64,000 nucleotides of DNA from Turbatrix aceti (GCA_963969345.1 OZ017766.1:9114001-9178000); one strand, 5' to 3'. Counted from the first letter of the stretch, positions 1-13,309 are shown. The notes: a model not told the origin generated them from the sequence alone. Made by a program: numbers and translations.

Positions 1-114
1 CCAACGCTACACTTGTAACACCCCGCGAATAAATATCTTTGATCTTTTTAGAGTTGTTTTTTTTTGTTTTTTCACGAGTTTTAGAAATGTTTTGAGATCT
101 CACTGATTTTTCAG

Positions 115-3100
115 AATCCACAACGGCTACCCTCGGGCATTCCAACACCTCGCCTCCACCGTATACCGGTCTAGGTATAGGATCTGGTGAACCGGAAGCA
201 AAAATGAAACCTGTGCACTCAACTGCTACCGGTAAGTATGTATAATAAATATTTAGAGTCTGCTCCGTTGCTCCCTCCTCGGAACAATGAATTTAAATTG
301 ACTCCCCGGAGAGTAACCGAGATAGATGTTGACATTCTGTTTTTTTATTGCTACAACAACGAGGGGTGTTTTTCCAATCTTAGGAGTACACTAGAGACCA
401 AAGCTGGGGCTTTCCTCGGGGTCTACCTACTGCTATAAAGGTTTAACGGCAGCAAACGAAAAAATCGTACTACACTGTCTCTTTTGTTGACCTTCCGTAT
501 CACGACCGGTGTGGTGTCTCTGCAAACTTATACTTACATTAGTGCTACCTGACGTCAGGGGATTTCCCGAATTTTCTGAATAAAATGGCAAGATCCAGTA
601 ACTCGTTTCCAAGCGCTGACATGGGTAGGCTTTTTGCTTTTCTTCAGCAATCGAGAAGATAATGACTAAAAAAATAATAGTGACATCAATTAGCAGTGTT
701 CCCAACGCGAAAAGAAAACATTCGTGTCGAGACATGTAATTGCAAACGCACTGCGCACTAATATCCTAACACGAAACTACAACTTTCGCGTCGAGACAAA
801 AAAACTGATTAGTCGATAACAAAACTTTCGTGCCGAGAATTCTAATTGCAAATTGCCGTAAGCGCCGCGCTGCGCACTGATATCTCGTCACGAAAACACA
901 ACTTTCGCTTCGAGACACTTTTCCCCAAAACTTCGCAAAAGTGATCGTAAAAACACTTTTTCGTCTTTTCTCGTTTGTCCTTTGTGCTTGCAACCTGGAT
1001 TTGAACCTTTTGCCTACTGTTGACTCTCAACTTTACTATTCTGTAAACCTCTTTTATGGCTGTCACTCACGTGAACCACAAAATATAGACATTTCCAGTG
1101 GCCTAATAAAAAAAGTGGTGTCTACATTCTTCGATTTACGACCTTTGATTTGATTTCTAAGATTGAGTGTTATAGGTCCTTTTTATCCGTCGACATTGTC
1201 ATAAAAATCATGAACCATTTTCAGTGGAAACCTACCGTAAAATTCTCGATAGAAAAAGTTCAATTCAAGAAATTCTGCGCATTACCGCGGATGGACTGTC
1301 AAACGTCTTTGCCCGCGATCAAAAGACACCCGAACAACTCGTCTACGATCTTTTCAAATTGCCAAACAAAAACGAAGCCAGCATTGGAAAGTTAGTTTCG
1401 GTGCTTCGGAGCTATGGACTTAGGGACAGTGATCCGAGGCTTCAGCCTATGATGGCACGTATCCTGGAAATTGAACACACACGCGAGAGTATCAGCAACG
1501 AAGTTCGCGATCCGAAGCACTGGAAAATGAATCGTAAAGATTTTACCGAGTTTGTTTTTTTTTTCTTTTTCTGATGCTGATTTGAGTGTTTTATTGATGT
1601 TTGATGTTTTTTTTAAGAGCCATCGCCCCGAGCATTGGAATTATTTCTCGTACACTACAGAACAATCTCGTCATCCCCAGCTGGGGGCCTTTCTGCTCGG
1701 TCATCAAAGAGATCTACGAAAAAGTTTGTGGATTTTTAACAAAAAATTTATTTTATTGCGGTGGAAAAATACAGTAACTCTAATTTTTAGTGCCGCAAAA
1801 TTGACGGCGGCAGCGTAGCAACCTACATCCCCCAACTCGCGCGCCAAAATGCCAACTGCTGGGGTGTATCGATCTGCACAGTCGATGGACAGAGATTTTC
1901 AATCGGTGACGCGACGACACCTTTTTGCATCCAGTCCGTGTCCAAAGCCTTTAATTATGCCATTGCTGCTTCGAGACTCGGCGAGGACAGTATCCATCGC
2001 TACGTAGGCCAGGAGCCTTCTGGTCGGCTGTTCAATGAGATTTGTCTGGATTCACAAAGTTAGTTTTTTTCTTTGAGTTTTTTTTTTCATATTTGCATAT
2101 ATATTTTTTTCAGACCGCCCCCACAATCCAATGGTCAACGCAGGTGCCATCGTTGTCTCATCCCTGATCGAACGACAACTAGACATGGCAGACAGGTTTG
2201 ACTATGTCCTCAATGAATACCGTAAAATCTCTGGTGGTGAGTATGTCGGATTCAACAATGCAGTATTCTTATCAGAGCGAAGCACGGCAAACAGAAACAA
2301 AGCCCTCGCCTATTACATGAAGGAAAACAAGTGTTTTCCACCTGAAATCGATGACGTCATATCTGTTTTGGATTTTTACTTTCAACTTTGTTCCCTCGAA
2401 ACAACCTGCGAGAGTATGGCAGTCATGTCTGCGACCCTCGCAAATGGTGGGGTCTGTCCGACGACGGAAGAAAAATGCATTGAGTCTCGACCAACCCGAG
2501 ACGTACTCAGTCTCATGTACTCGTGTGGCATGTACGATTACAGTGGACAGTTTAGCTTTCACGTCGGGCTACCTGCCAAGTCAGGTGTTTCGGGAGCAAT
2601 GATTGTCGTCATTCCGAATGTCATGGGCATTTGTCTGTGGTCTCCATCACTGGACGCGCTTGGAAATTCCGTTCGCGGTGTCGCGTTTTGCAAGGAATTA
2701 ATCAACAGGTTCAATTTTCACAACTACGACAGCCTTGCTCATACCGGAATCAGCAAGATCGATCCACGAAAGCGTCAGGGAGACAAAGAAAAGGATCAGG
2801 TCATTTCGCTGTTATTTGCTGCCCGCTCGGGTGATCTGAACACAATTCGGCGAATCTACCTACAAGGTGTCAACCTGGACGTTGCGGATTACGATGGTCG
2901 CACCCCGCTTCACCTGGCTTCCAGTGAAGGACACGTCGAGGTCGTCAAATTTTTACTGTACACTGGAAGAGTCAAAGTGGCCCCCCAAGACAGGTGGAAG
3001 CGAACACCACTCGACGATGCTGCCTACTTTGGCAACGAACAACTCGTCAGTGTTCTGAAAAAGGCAATTACGCTCTCCGACGAAGATGGAAAAATCGCGT

Positions 3101-3363
3101 TCAACGAACTCTCAAACATGAAAAAGGCCCCAACTGCGGGGCAATTGTCCGTCGATCGATTGTCTATCGTCACCGACGATGAAGGCGACGAAGACGACGA
3201 AGGAGAGAGTGAATCGGATTCTGAAAGTTCTGAATACGATTCACTGTTGTCTTCGGTAACGACGACCAAGGAAACTGGATCGCCTGTGGTTTCGTTCACC
3301 GTTGGGGATGTCTCGGACGGATCTACTGACAAGTTGGCAGAAGTTGGTAGGAGTGTTATTTGA
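115..3363 (+). CDS. glna: Glutaminase (kidney/liver type) with ankyrin repeats, 5'-partial
   Basis: Hydrolyses glutamine to glutamate and ammonia; animal homologues are mitochondrial. Exons I can join in frame: 115-231, 1225-1533, 1620-1723, 1791-2058, 2114-3363 (about 682 residues visible; upstream coding lies outside the window). The serine beta-lactamase-like catalytic domain shows QSVSKAF (Ser-x-x-Lys nucleophile), HNPMVNAGAIV, the ERSTANRN stretch, CGMYDYSGQF and LPAKSGVSG, all glutaminase signatures. Two ankyrin repeats follow (DYDGRTPLHLASSEGH and RWKRTPLDDAAYFGN). The C-terminal tail, rich in Asp/Glu/Ser, is longer than in vertebrate enzymes. The exon 3/4 junction is the least certain: the donor could be 1534 (gtaaag) or 1554; only 1534 with acceptor 1619 keeps frame. 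A poly(A) signal AATAAA is at 3485-3490. It is convergent with the next gene, about 240 bp apart. Family assignment is very secure; exon 1 is not visible. Confidence 0.93.
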
Positions 3364-3603
3364 GCTTACTATATACTGTACTTTTCTTGCTTGTACACAT
3401 ATCGATAATCAAAAAAGAAGAAGGATAACAAAATGACGTTACTTGTTTTTTGGCTTCAGAAATTTTTGCATAGTACCATGTTTTAATAAATACAACAACG
3501 TCAGTTTTTATGTACACGTACTCCATAAAATACGATCTTCAATAATTTGATACATCATTGAGAAACAATCAATTGGGAATTTACTAAATATGTAGTATAC
3601 AGA

Positions 3604-5591
3604 TTACGATGAAGCCATCAGAGGAAAGTCCGCGACCCCGGTTGTCAATCCGACGAGTTTGGCAAGAGCCTGTTCCATCGTAAACACCTGAGACTTGATA
3701 TCACGGGCAAGACACTGTACAGAAGGCAGGGTGTCGAGCATTTCCATTCTCTGAGTGTACGGATTGTACCGGACCTGGAAGGGTCGGTTGATAGACGTAG
3801 CCCAGGCGCTGAGTTTGTTCTTGGCATCGGTAAAGGATTGGGCGACAAAGTATGTTGGCTGGAAGGAGGTAATTGGGTACTTGGTATTTACAACGATCGT
3901 TGGGTCAAATGGTTGGTGGGCGGGTTTGTCGGTGAGGCAGTACTGTAGCTCGCCAAATGAACTCAGAAGTCCTGCGCCATAGGCCTTCATCTGGCCTCCC
4001 TCGAGGCAGATTCCGTACTCAACGGTGAACCAGTAGAGCTAAAATAATGTCAAATTGATTGTCTATTGTAATAAAAGTTGAAAATCCTACGGTAGCAAGC
4101 TTTTCGATAACTTCATCACTAGCTCCCAGAGAAGCAAGTCCAATTTCCTGGCTAAAAAGCGCAAAGTCCGGATCAGCAAACAATGGCACGTGTCCCAAAA
4201 GTTCGTGACAGATATCCGGCTCGGGTGTGTACATAGGCTTGGAGTAGTGACGGATGTACTGCGTGCAGTGGAAGACTCTGAACGCGAGGCCAGCAAGGAA
4301 GTCACGGGAACTGAGCAGACCGGCGACCGGACGAAGGGTAAAACCCGTGCACTCCTTCAGGAAGTCAGAAACATCCTGAAGCTGAGGGATCTGATTCGGT
4401 CCGTAACCGCAATTTTGCTGGAGAAGAGGAAATATATAGTTGAATTCTGAACACGCATATTTGGGGTACAAACGGGTGAGTTCTGTGTAAATTGTGCGCC
4501 AAGTGTCAATTTCTTCTTTTGAGTATTCGATTCGAGGAATTTTTTCGCCACTGAAATTTTGATTTTTGATTGGGGGTTGGGGTTGGGGGTGGGGGTGGGG
4601 GTAGCTTACTATCGGTAGTTGAAAGCGATGTCAGCAAAGACCTTTCTGCGGACACGGTAGACAGCATCGGTGAATCCCTGCAAAATGTGATCGTTATCCT
4701 GATGTCATAGTACTGTCTCGAAGAAAAAAGTGCGCACGCAGTCTCAAAAATTACGATCAAACTGCACGCGCGCGCGCGCGCGCACACACAATTTGAAGTT
4801 TGAACTTTTGTGCATGTACTTTTTTTGTGTCGTGATCGTATTTTCTCATATTAGTCGTCTCATCTTTGTTTGTGTGTGCGCCCCCCCCCCCCCTAACTTC
4901 CCAACCCATCCCGCCGACCCGACCAACCGGATGATCAGCATCGAGTTCAGCACCATAACTCAGAATTCTGTTTGCAAATTGATCAATGTCCCGAATCTTG
5001 ACTGGAAACCACGGCACACTTTCTCGATTCTGCTTGACATACGAATTGAAATCCTGGACATGAACTTTCAGTGCTGTCTTTTTAAACAGGTTAATGATTT
5101 CTTCGAGACGGTTTTTGTCCGAATCTTCTGCAATGCTGACAAATATTTCGTAGCACCCAGGATTTGTTTTTGAGATTCTCGACTCAATGTGCGTGAGACT
5201 GATCGCTCGATCCTGCAAAGAAATGGATGTCAGAAGTCCAAAGATCGTCGTAAGACCGTCAATCTGGGTTACTAACTTACCTTGAAGACCCGAAGTGTCT
5301 CCGCAAGTGCGCCAGGTCGCTCCTGGAGCGTGAAGATGATCGTCGTGTGCGCGGGGTTGGTGGCTACCTCGGCAACGTACTTTTCCATCTTGAAAAGAAA
5401 TAAATATTATAAAAAAAATTAGTCAGACAAAAGCCTCTGGGAACTGAACACGTCTGTATCGGGCACTGACCCAGAGAGGAAAGTGATACCTTTTCGTCAT
5501 CGTCATCGATGATCAGTCAGTCTACCGGGGGGGAAAGGGCGGAAAAAAGCGAACGCACCGATTCGTCATCGTAGACCTCCGTCGGGGGCAT
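3604..5591 (-). CDS. pah-1: Phenylalanine-4-hydroxylase (aromatic amino acid hydroxylase)
   Basis: Tetrahydrobiopterin- and iron-dependent conversion of phenylalanine to tyrosine. Six exons on the minus strand: 5591-5526, 5388-5281, 5212-4928, 4677-4610, 4550-4091, 4038-3604, all with GT-AG borders and consistent phases, giving 473 residues, close to the family length. An N-terminal ACT regulatory domain spans about residues 30-110 ([25 protein letters not shown]). The catalytic domain has [16 protein letters not shown], with the two iron-binding histidines, and LYWFTVEYG, with the glutamate ligand, plus [19 protein letters not shown] and the C-terminal [15 protein letters not shown] segment. 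The start [11 protein letters not shown] resembles the short acidic start of nematode PAH. A splice acceptor (ttcgttgcag) near 5688 upstream of the ATG fits a trans-spliced leader or a 5' UTR intron. Tyrosine or tryptophan hydroxylase are alternatives, but the ACT region and inner wording match nematode PAH best. Confidence 0.94.
4571..4602. repeat. G-rich simple repeat in PAH intron
   Basis: A run of GGGGGT-type units on the plus strand, just downstream (in gene sense) of the short 4610-4677 exon. A long C homopolymer lies near 4882-4893 in the neighbouring intron. Confidence 0.8.
4766..4791. repeat. (CG)n/(CA)n microsatellite in PAH intron
   Basis: Alternating CG dinucleotides grading into CA, a potential Z-DNA tract, inside the intron between the 4610-4677 and 4928-5212 exons. 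Confidence 0.85.
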
Positions 5592-8500
5592 CTCGTGTAG
5601 TCCTATTATGGATGTGATGAGAGTAGTATGAGAAAGAGAGAGAGACGACGTCGATGGCGGCGATTTCGATGAAATCTTCCAAAAACTGCAACGAAATAGA
5701 GGTTTAACAGAGAGCTTTGCGTTTCGTCGACAAACGCGCAAAAACAATGGTTGTGTGATTCTCAGTCGTCAGAGAGGCGCAATTTGTATCGTTCCGTCTC
5801 TCCTCTGCGCACGCCTGTCACGTCTCGAGAAGGTTATCATCCATCATCAGCGCCTATGCTCCCCCTAATCAGCGCCTGTGGGAAGCAAGATGATGGCCGG
5901 AGACCCCTCCCGGCGGTGGTTGGGTTCGTCGTTATTCAGATTGTCTATGATATATTACTATTTGTTCATTTGTTCATTTGGCTTGTTGGCAGCCGGTTTG
6001 GGCCCGGCCTCTAAGTAAATACATACCTTCCAACCCAACCCAACTGGGTTTCGGTTCTGTTATCGGTGGCCAGTCAGTTTTTGCGCCGGAGAAGTCGCCT
6101 TCAGGAAAAATGCCTACAGTACCCCTCCCGAAAAAAAAATGCATAACAATCAACAATATTTGCTTGTTATTGTATTTATAAATCGAATTGCGCACGCACA
6201 CGCACGCGCACGTGTTGATCGAGCTGATGGTGGGTGCGTCGAATGTCAAATCAAGTCAAAACACATATCTTTGCCGATTGCACGCTTTCCTAACACTCGA
6301 GTTATGCACGGCGTCATCGAAGGATGATTGATAGCCCAACAAGAATCGCTATCAATTGTCCACCGGTATGTATGTATGTAAAACAAACCAGATTCGAAAA
6401 CAGATCGCAGATTAGAAAACAGACACCGTTGCAAATTTGGGGCTATCCTGATGACGTTGCACCCAAACTCGGGTAATTATTTACGATAGACGGAAAAAAA
6501 GTGGGATAAACAACAACTTTTTTCTCTCCATTTTTCCGCAGTGTAAAAAAAAAAATCGTAGTTGACTTCTGATCGAGAGCAGGAAGAAGAAAACGCGTAA
6601 TAAAGTGCAAAGTGTCGTAAAAAATTTTTTAGGAGATGGCGACCGGAAAGGGAAGGAAAACGGAATCTAAATAATATTTATTTGGTTAACGAAGAATGCA
6701 AAAATTTTGATGGCCAAAATGGATGCAAATGAAGTTTTGGGACATATCACAGATCGTGTGACAACGATCACAAGTGGACCAAAAAAACATAAAATTCTCA
6801 AAATTTACGATCAAATGAAATTGATTACGGTACTTTTTGTTTTGCAAAAATGCAAGTTTTCGTAGGCATCAAAAACCGAAAACCTGGCAAACTTGTTTAC
6901 TTTTCGTTGTTTCATCGATGAATTTTTGTTTTTCAAATTTCAGTCAGGTGCACGCACCCGTTTTCAAAATGCATGATCATAAAATAAACAAGTTCATTTC
7001 GGGTACGCTTTATCATAATTTCTTAATTTTGCGCGGGCGCACGTAAAAATGTACATACGTGCACTCTGGAAATCAGTTCACGCAAATTAGTGAAATGCTT
7101 GATTTTTTTTTATAGAGCGTGGTAAACAATTTCCTTTTTTGACTGTTTACAAAAATGACAGTCAAAAATGAAGAAGTTGCATCAATTTACGATCTTTCGG
7201 TTTTTAGACGGTTGCACAGGTGATTTCGGAGAGAAAATCTATAATAATTTCGGAAAAAAAAATTTTTACCCTGGCTCCAACTTCGAAAAATGGGGATTTG
7301 ATGAAATTACCCCGGCTCCGGCTTCAACTCCGCTTCTGACTCCGATTTCGAAATCTGAGTTGACTCCGGAGTCAAAGAATCTTCTCTCGAACAAGAATGA
7401 TTGAAGCATCGATGTAATACGTATTTTTTTTCAGAATCCAGAATCCAAAACTAAAATAAATAATGATCATCACAACAATCATCACCCCCTCCCCCCAACT
7501 TTTTCAAAAAAGAGAACACATTTCCCACGCTCCCAATGACCGTATATACGTATTTTTTTCTGCAGAACACACAGGTGCACGAGACAAACAGGCGATCCGC
7601 CCTCTTTCCCACCGGGTAAATGATGCAAACGTGACATGCAAAAAAAACTGTAGAGTATTTCAACGACGCTTGAAGACGATGGCAGCAACACCGGACTCCT
7701 GCCTGTCAGCGAAACGAAAAGAGGAGAAGGAAGTACAAAGCAGACTCCTGTAGTTTCTTACTCAAATCAGACTTACATATTTTACATCCTATTTTTTTAC
7801 ATTTACTTTTTTTTTCAGAAGTAAAAGATAATTCAACGAAACACGTGCGCTGACGCAAGCATGAGTTTGTTTCGTGCAGGGAGTTGTTTTTGAAGGGGGT
7901 TTTTGGTTGATTGGCATAATTCAGAGCGGATATATTTAAAAAACGATTTTTTTTAATTTGTCCGGATCAAAGAAACCACCGTGAAGTATCGAACAACCAT
8001 TACAAATTTGAGCGCTCGAAAGACAATGTTATCTTTTTTTTCTTTTTGTATACAAAAAATACGCTAACAAAAAAATAGTTTTTTGGAAAAATTTAAAATA
8101 AATTCATAAAACAAAAATTATGCATTACACTGATCAAGAAAAAAAACTGTTATTTTTATGGAAATTCAATATTTAGAAAAAAAAAAATGAACCTTCCATC
8201 AAAAAATGCAAAACCGAAATAGTTTTTTTTGTTAACAAAATTGATGTTTTCCGCATTCAATTTTGTTGCAGAAAGTTTCAACTAAAAACACATTTTTTAA
8301 AATTATTTTTAGATATTTATTTCATGAATAATTAACTTAAATAAGATCATTTTTGCAAGAAAGCGTGACTAAAATTAGAAACATGACATTTTTGACACCT
8401 TTTAACTTTGCCATTTCGTTTTTTTTCTGTTTGGCATCCGAGTATCAGTAAAATAATATATTACTGATCGTTGTCACTGTACTCGACATTACTATTTTTT

Positions 8501-9285
8501 TGTACTTTTTTATAAATATTTTTTTCATTTTTTTACTTTTATTTATTTTTTTCAGATTTTTTTATTTTTCGTACTTTCGGTGTTTATTTTCTTTGGCTTG
8601 CCGGTTTCTTCGTTGTTATTGCTGCGAATCTTTGAAACGCCACTCAATTTTTTTTGTTTGTTTTTTATTAATTAGACACGGGGGCAGATAAATACGAGCA
8701 CGTGGGTATAAGTTGCATGACTGCCTGTTGACAGCGGATAGCCGACAGCCGTTTTTTGTTCCAACGCAATTCGCCCACCTTTGTTTTCGGATTCAAATGA
8801 AAAACAATGGAGTGACGAATGTGGCAGCATTACTCAATTGGCACGCTCCCCGAAAAATAAATAATATTTATTATCAACCCCCCCAGACAGCAATGGCATT
8901 TTTTATGATACTTACATAATTTTGACTGCACGCGAACCTTTTTTTTGTTAGGATCCTATTTTTGTAGTATTATACTTTTTTTACTGCTTCAAGGGTTCAA
9001 AAGTGACGTTATCCGTCAGATGCCATCCGTGCAAGTTCTGAGTAAGTAAGCGTTCACGTTTATTCTCTGTCCGTGCGGGGATAAGTATGTATGTATGTAT
9101 GTGCATAATAGAATGGAAGCCGAACAAGCATTACTTAACATGACACGACAAATAAATTGTTCAAAATAGTATGGACTACACAAATCGAAAAGTATGAAGA
9201 AAAAAAAGAAAAGCCACGGTCAACGAGAGTTCCGTTTTTCTGTCTTTTTTTTCATTCCTCTTTACCGTGCATCAAAGCACTTTAA
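5592..9285. other. Intergenic, 5' side of PAH, no gene recognised
   Basis: The first ~170 bases contain the likely PAH 5' UTR and leader acceptor (minus sense, near 5688). The rest is AT-rich with homopolymer A/T runs. The short open frames here have no splice-supported or recognisable protein. A (TGTA)n microsatellite is at 9085-9102. Confidence 0.6.
9085..9102. repeat. (TGTA)n microsatellite
   Basis: Four to five perfect tetranucleotide units. Similar short ATGTATGT tracts occur across the window. Confidence 0.85.
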
Positions 9286-9625
9286 TCAGCGATAAGTGCG
9301 AAGAAGTTGTCGCAGATTCATGGCGCGGGAAGGAACGTATCGACGCTCGACGACGTTTCCTTCGGGTTGTCTTTTCGAGATGGCAGAGATGTCGTAGACC
9401 TGAAAAATTGTTGCAAATATGTAAATATTTAGTTTTGTCAAGTCAGGTAAAAAAAAATATTACCGGCTGTCGGTGCTTGTCCTCGACGAGTGACGCGTAT
9501 CGGATCATTTCGGGATCTTCGAGGGAGTAAAGCAGCTGCTTTTCGAGATCCAGCCAGTAGACAGGAGTGGCTAGGGATACTGTAACCAGTACGGCCAGCA
9601 GCAAGTAGGTGATGCTGAGCGTCAT
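9286..9625 (-). CDS. Small secreted peptide precursor, neuropeptide-like
   Basis: Two exons on the minus strand, 9625-9464 and 9399-9286, joined across a 64-base GT-AG intron (donor gtaata, acceptor ttttcag), encode 91 residues. The first ~20 residues (MTLSITYLLLAVLVTVSLA) form a clear signal peptide ending SLA-TP. The mature part has candidate dibasic cleavage sites, Lys-Arg at residues 63-64 and Arg-Arg at 73-74. These would release an octapeptide beginning Gln-Pro (possible pyroglutamate) and a 17-residue C-terminal peptide, YVPSRAMNLRQLLRTYR. No glycine follows for amidation. The start ATG is three bases after a splice acceptor (aatttcag), fitting trans-splicing or a 5' UTR exon. I do not recognise the family; a secreted non-neuropeptide protein remains possible. 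Confidence 0.65.
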
Positions 9626-12116
9626 CCTCTGAAATTAATTGAAACATGTTTTTAGGTTGAATTTCACGCGAGAACACAAAATCATGGTCACGACAAGTTT
9701 AGACATAATTTAATGCACAAAAAAGCGTTTGAAACGATGAATGCATTTAAAAAAAGAAAAAAAACAGATTAGATTCGCTTTTGAAAGTCAAGACAGGTTT
9801 TTGAGCTTCTGACGCTCTTTTTTATCAGAGGCAAAAAAATTATAAAAAAAAAAAAATGCAAGTTGGTACATACAAATACGGTCTTGGCCATGGGAATAAA
9901 TCCCAGGTTGTAGTCTAAAAATACATATGGGATCGGAAAAGGCAAACAAGCTTACGAACAAACAAACAAACGAACACAAAATTCAATAGTGTCTATTTTC
10001 CCTCCAGGAGAACAAAAACTTCCGGAGCTCGAGCTCCCATCAATTACTAACAAAACCGAATCATTTCTGGTTTGATAAACATGACAGAGCATACTAAATA
10101 AATAAATTCTGGGGTGTTCTACATACGTTCTGCAAATGAACATGAAAAAAAACTTCAGAGAAAGCGCATCAGCGCATCCAACAACTAAAAATACATTGGA
10201 TGTATGTAGAAACCAGGGATCACAGAACTCCGTACTATTACAACGATCAAACATACGTGAGGTTTGGCCTCAAACAAACTTTGCTTGCACATCCAAGAGG
10301 TCAAATGACAATTATACAAGTGTCAAATTTTTTATATTATGTAGGTGTCAAATGCCACGCCAATGTGCACGCACGCACGTGGATGTGGATGTGCTTTGCG
10401 TGAGTGCAAAGTCGCAGCGACACAATTTGCCATTGTTATCGGGGGCATAAATATATTTACATACACGCATGCTCGGGTGCTTGGATGCGACCTTTTTGTC
10501 AAGCATCAGAGTTGGGGATGACAAAGTTGTCGGCGGGTAATATTTTAACCCTCAATTCCGAATGACAATTCCAATTGTTACATAACATGAACAAAAAAAT
10601 TGTTGCATGCATTTTTGAAAAGAAAGATAAAACGTTTTTTTTTTTGGAAAGAGACATCCCGAAAAAAATAGAAAACAGGTGAAAGGTGACTTTTACAGAA
10701 GAAAAGTCTGGCTTATATGTGCCGAGCTCCGCTGAACCCACATCATACGGTTTATAGGGATTTGCGTGACTTGGAAACGCCTTTTGTTGTCGAAAAATCA
10801 CTGAATGAAAATAACAAATCTGAAAAAAAAAGTATTTGTCCTGCAAATGACAAAATTTTAAAAGACGCTTCAAACAAAAAAACACGGCTAGATTCGAAAA
10901 ATACAAAAGCCTAAGCTCACTGATGTGAGCTTCATTGTGCCATTGACTGAGACGTGATTGATAGAGACAAATGCGCATTTGCATTGTTTTACAAAAAAGG
11001 AAAAATATGTTCTTAGAAAATCCTATCGTATTTATTATCACGCCCTGTCATTTTTTATGGCTTATTTTCATTAAAAAAATAGGCGGATATGTCGGATGCA
11101 GATAGGAAACACCCTCTAATGACACTTTGGCACTAACTAGGACAGAGGACAGAGGACAGGAAACATCCTCCGGATGTTGGGATAATTAGTTATTATTATT
11201 ATTTATTTAATATTATCACCTCAAAAACCACTGCTAGTAATAATAATATTTTTTGATAAAACATAAGAACAAAGATGGAAGAATCAGCCAGCCTGGAAGG
11301 CGACTGGAAAAATTCAAAAATGCATCGTGACAGGATAAGATGCCAAGAAACAGACAGCATATCCTTATCATCTGTCATGATATCCGGATGATGCCTATGA
11401 ATAGTTTTGTACCAACAGAACATCCACAATAAACCATCGCGTGCACTTTGTATGTAAGTCATGAAATTTAATTACTCATAACAAATAAAATTTTGAGTAG
11501 GCCAACCAACCGACTGACCGAGCAAGCAACGTCATCCAAAAAGTCTGCCATAATACAGTAAGATAAGTCGTAAAAACGCGATATCTAAATACAGCCTCAG
11601 TCAGAAAATAGTCTAATGACTGTCAAATCTACATATAATGTATCGTTCGACATTTCTAAAAGTTTTCTAAAAGCCAAAGGCGTGTTAGATATTTTAATAT
11701 CCACTTAAACGCGGTTCGCATTATGAAAAGATCTATGGCAACAAATATGAAGGCTCTAGCTTAATCTCAAGAACGGCGTAGGCATTGTAATACATCTTAC
11801 ATGTAAATATAATGCCTAATGGGTTTCCGGGACAACAAGTTGTTGTTAAGAATTAACGATTTAAAAAAGTATTATACTTAAAAAAACAAAAAAAAATTAC
11901 TAAAAATTTTCAAGAAAGTTCAGAATTTTCAGTTTTTGCACAAAAAAATTTAAGATATCGGTAAAAAAACAGAAGAGGTTCGAATGACAATTTTTTGCCA
12001 TCTAATAATTTTGGCACAAGCATGTGCCATTCAACAATTTCTGTCCTTTCATTTTTTGCACTGTTGAAAAAAGGCGGGCCTACCTAACATAAAGAAGATT
12101 AGGACGCACAACAAAC

Positions 12117-12180
12117 AACGTTACCGGAAACGCCTCCGTAAGTGTGCCTGATCTCGTCTGATGTAGTGTTAAGCAAAGTA
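12117..12180 (+). pseudogene. 5S rRNA-like fragment
   Basis: The stretch reads like the 5' half of a eukaryotic 5S rRNA: GCCTGATCTCGTCTGATGTA then GTGTTAAGCAAAGT, echoing the 5S core GATCTCGTCTGAT and the internal control region around TAAGCA. It diverges elsewhere, and the 3' half does not follow, so it is at most a degenerate pseudogene or a 5S-derived short interspersed element head. Confidence 0.45.
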
Positions 12181-12390
12181 AATATTTGTGTGTAAAAATG
12201 TATACATAAAAACCCCTAAAAATTAGTAACATAACAAATTTAAACTATTGACCTCAAAAAAAGTTCTAAACTATCCTACATATATCCTACATATTTTTTT
12301 CTGCAAATATATAGTTCCGTGGTTTCTTACGCCGATTAGAAAAGCTGCAACACAGTGCAATGCGGATTTCGAAAAAAAATTCTTCCGCTT

Positions 12391-12418
12391 CTTTTCCTTT
12401 CCTTTCCTTTCCTTTCCG
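12391..12418. repeat. (TTTCC)n microsatellite
   Basis: About five pentanucleotide units in tandem. Confidence 0.85.
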
Positions 12419-13309
12419 CGTCGTAATTATCACCACCGCCATCGCCTTTCACGCATCCCAGAAATCATCTGTTATGCACTACTATGCCAAATTAAAAAAA
12501 TGTACATTGCAATAGTTTGACATGCAAAAAATTACGTATCTCACGTAGTATACAACTGTTCATGGTGTAAAACAAAAAAAAATACAGAGGCGGTCGAAAT
12601 GTTATAAATAATTTTGGAATTACCAGAATTCTGTTCGGCATCCTTGAAGTACTACAATTTGGAGACGTCGGCATATTTTATATTTTAGACTAAAAATACA
12701 GTACAACTCAGAATTTAAAATTAAAGGAACAAAAATCATGTCCATGTCCAAAAATGACGTTGGATTCAATTGCTTCCTTGTTTAATGAAAAGACGGATTT
12801 GGAAAAATTTAACATTACGTTAATCGGCTAAAGAATGTCTCGAAGTCGGTGTAAAGAGTCAAGAAGGGGCTCAAACAAAAATGAACACCAGGTTCAAGCA
12901 CGGGAAAAATACATGACGAAATCTTTGAAATAAATTGAAAAATTTTCACCTCTCTGAAAAATAAAAAAGAAACAACAAAAAAAGCGAATCACATAAAACT
13001 CTAATTTAAATCGATTTAAATATCAGAAACTGTTTTTGATACCGCGTAGTATTTAGATACATAATTTGAACAGTAGGCGGAAATATCGAAATATGTATGT
13101 AAGACATTTATGGAAGCGTGTTGTGTGCTTTTTAACATTGTTATCACAGCTTCCCTCGACACCCGAAAACCAAGATTGAAAAATCATCATTTGAATTTTT
13201 TTTGCGAGTGGGTAATGGTTGGGTGTAGCAAATTTGTCTTCGTCACGGAAGACCAATATTTATGTCATTGAATTGCTATTTCTTACACCTCGTCGACCCC
13301 CTGTACCAC

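Larger units (their letters stand above)
9633..13309. other. Intergenic, AT-rich, no gene recognised
   Basis: Holds a (TTTCC)n tract at 12391-12418 and a 5S rRNA-like fragment near 12117-12180. The long minus-strand open frame at 10499-11041 has no convincing features. The rest is low-complexity AT-rich sequence. Confidence 0.55.

Noticed and set aside
1..14. Possible upstream glutaminase exon ending at a gtaaca donor
   Set aside because: Joining it to the exon at 115 would create a stop codon, so it cannot be the preceding coding exon in that form.
990..1012. tRNA-like B-box (GGTTCAAATCC on the minus strand)
   Set aside because: The flanking bases do not form a T-arm or acceptor stem; it lies in a glutaminase intron.
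10499..11041. 180-residue open frame on the minus strand
   Set aside because: Low-complexity Phe/Lys-rich ends, no recognisable domain, no supporting splice context; probably chance in AT-rich DNA.
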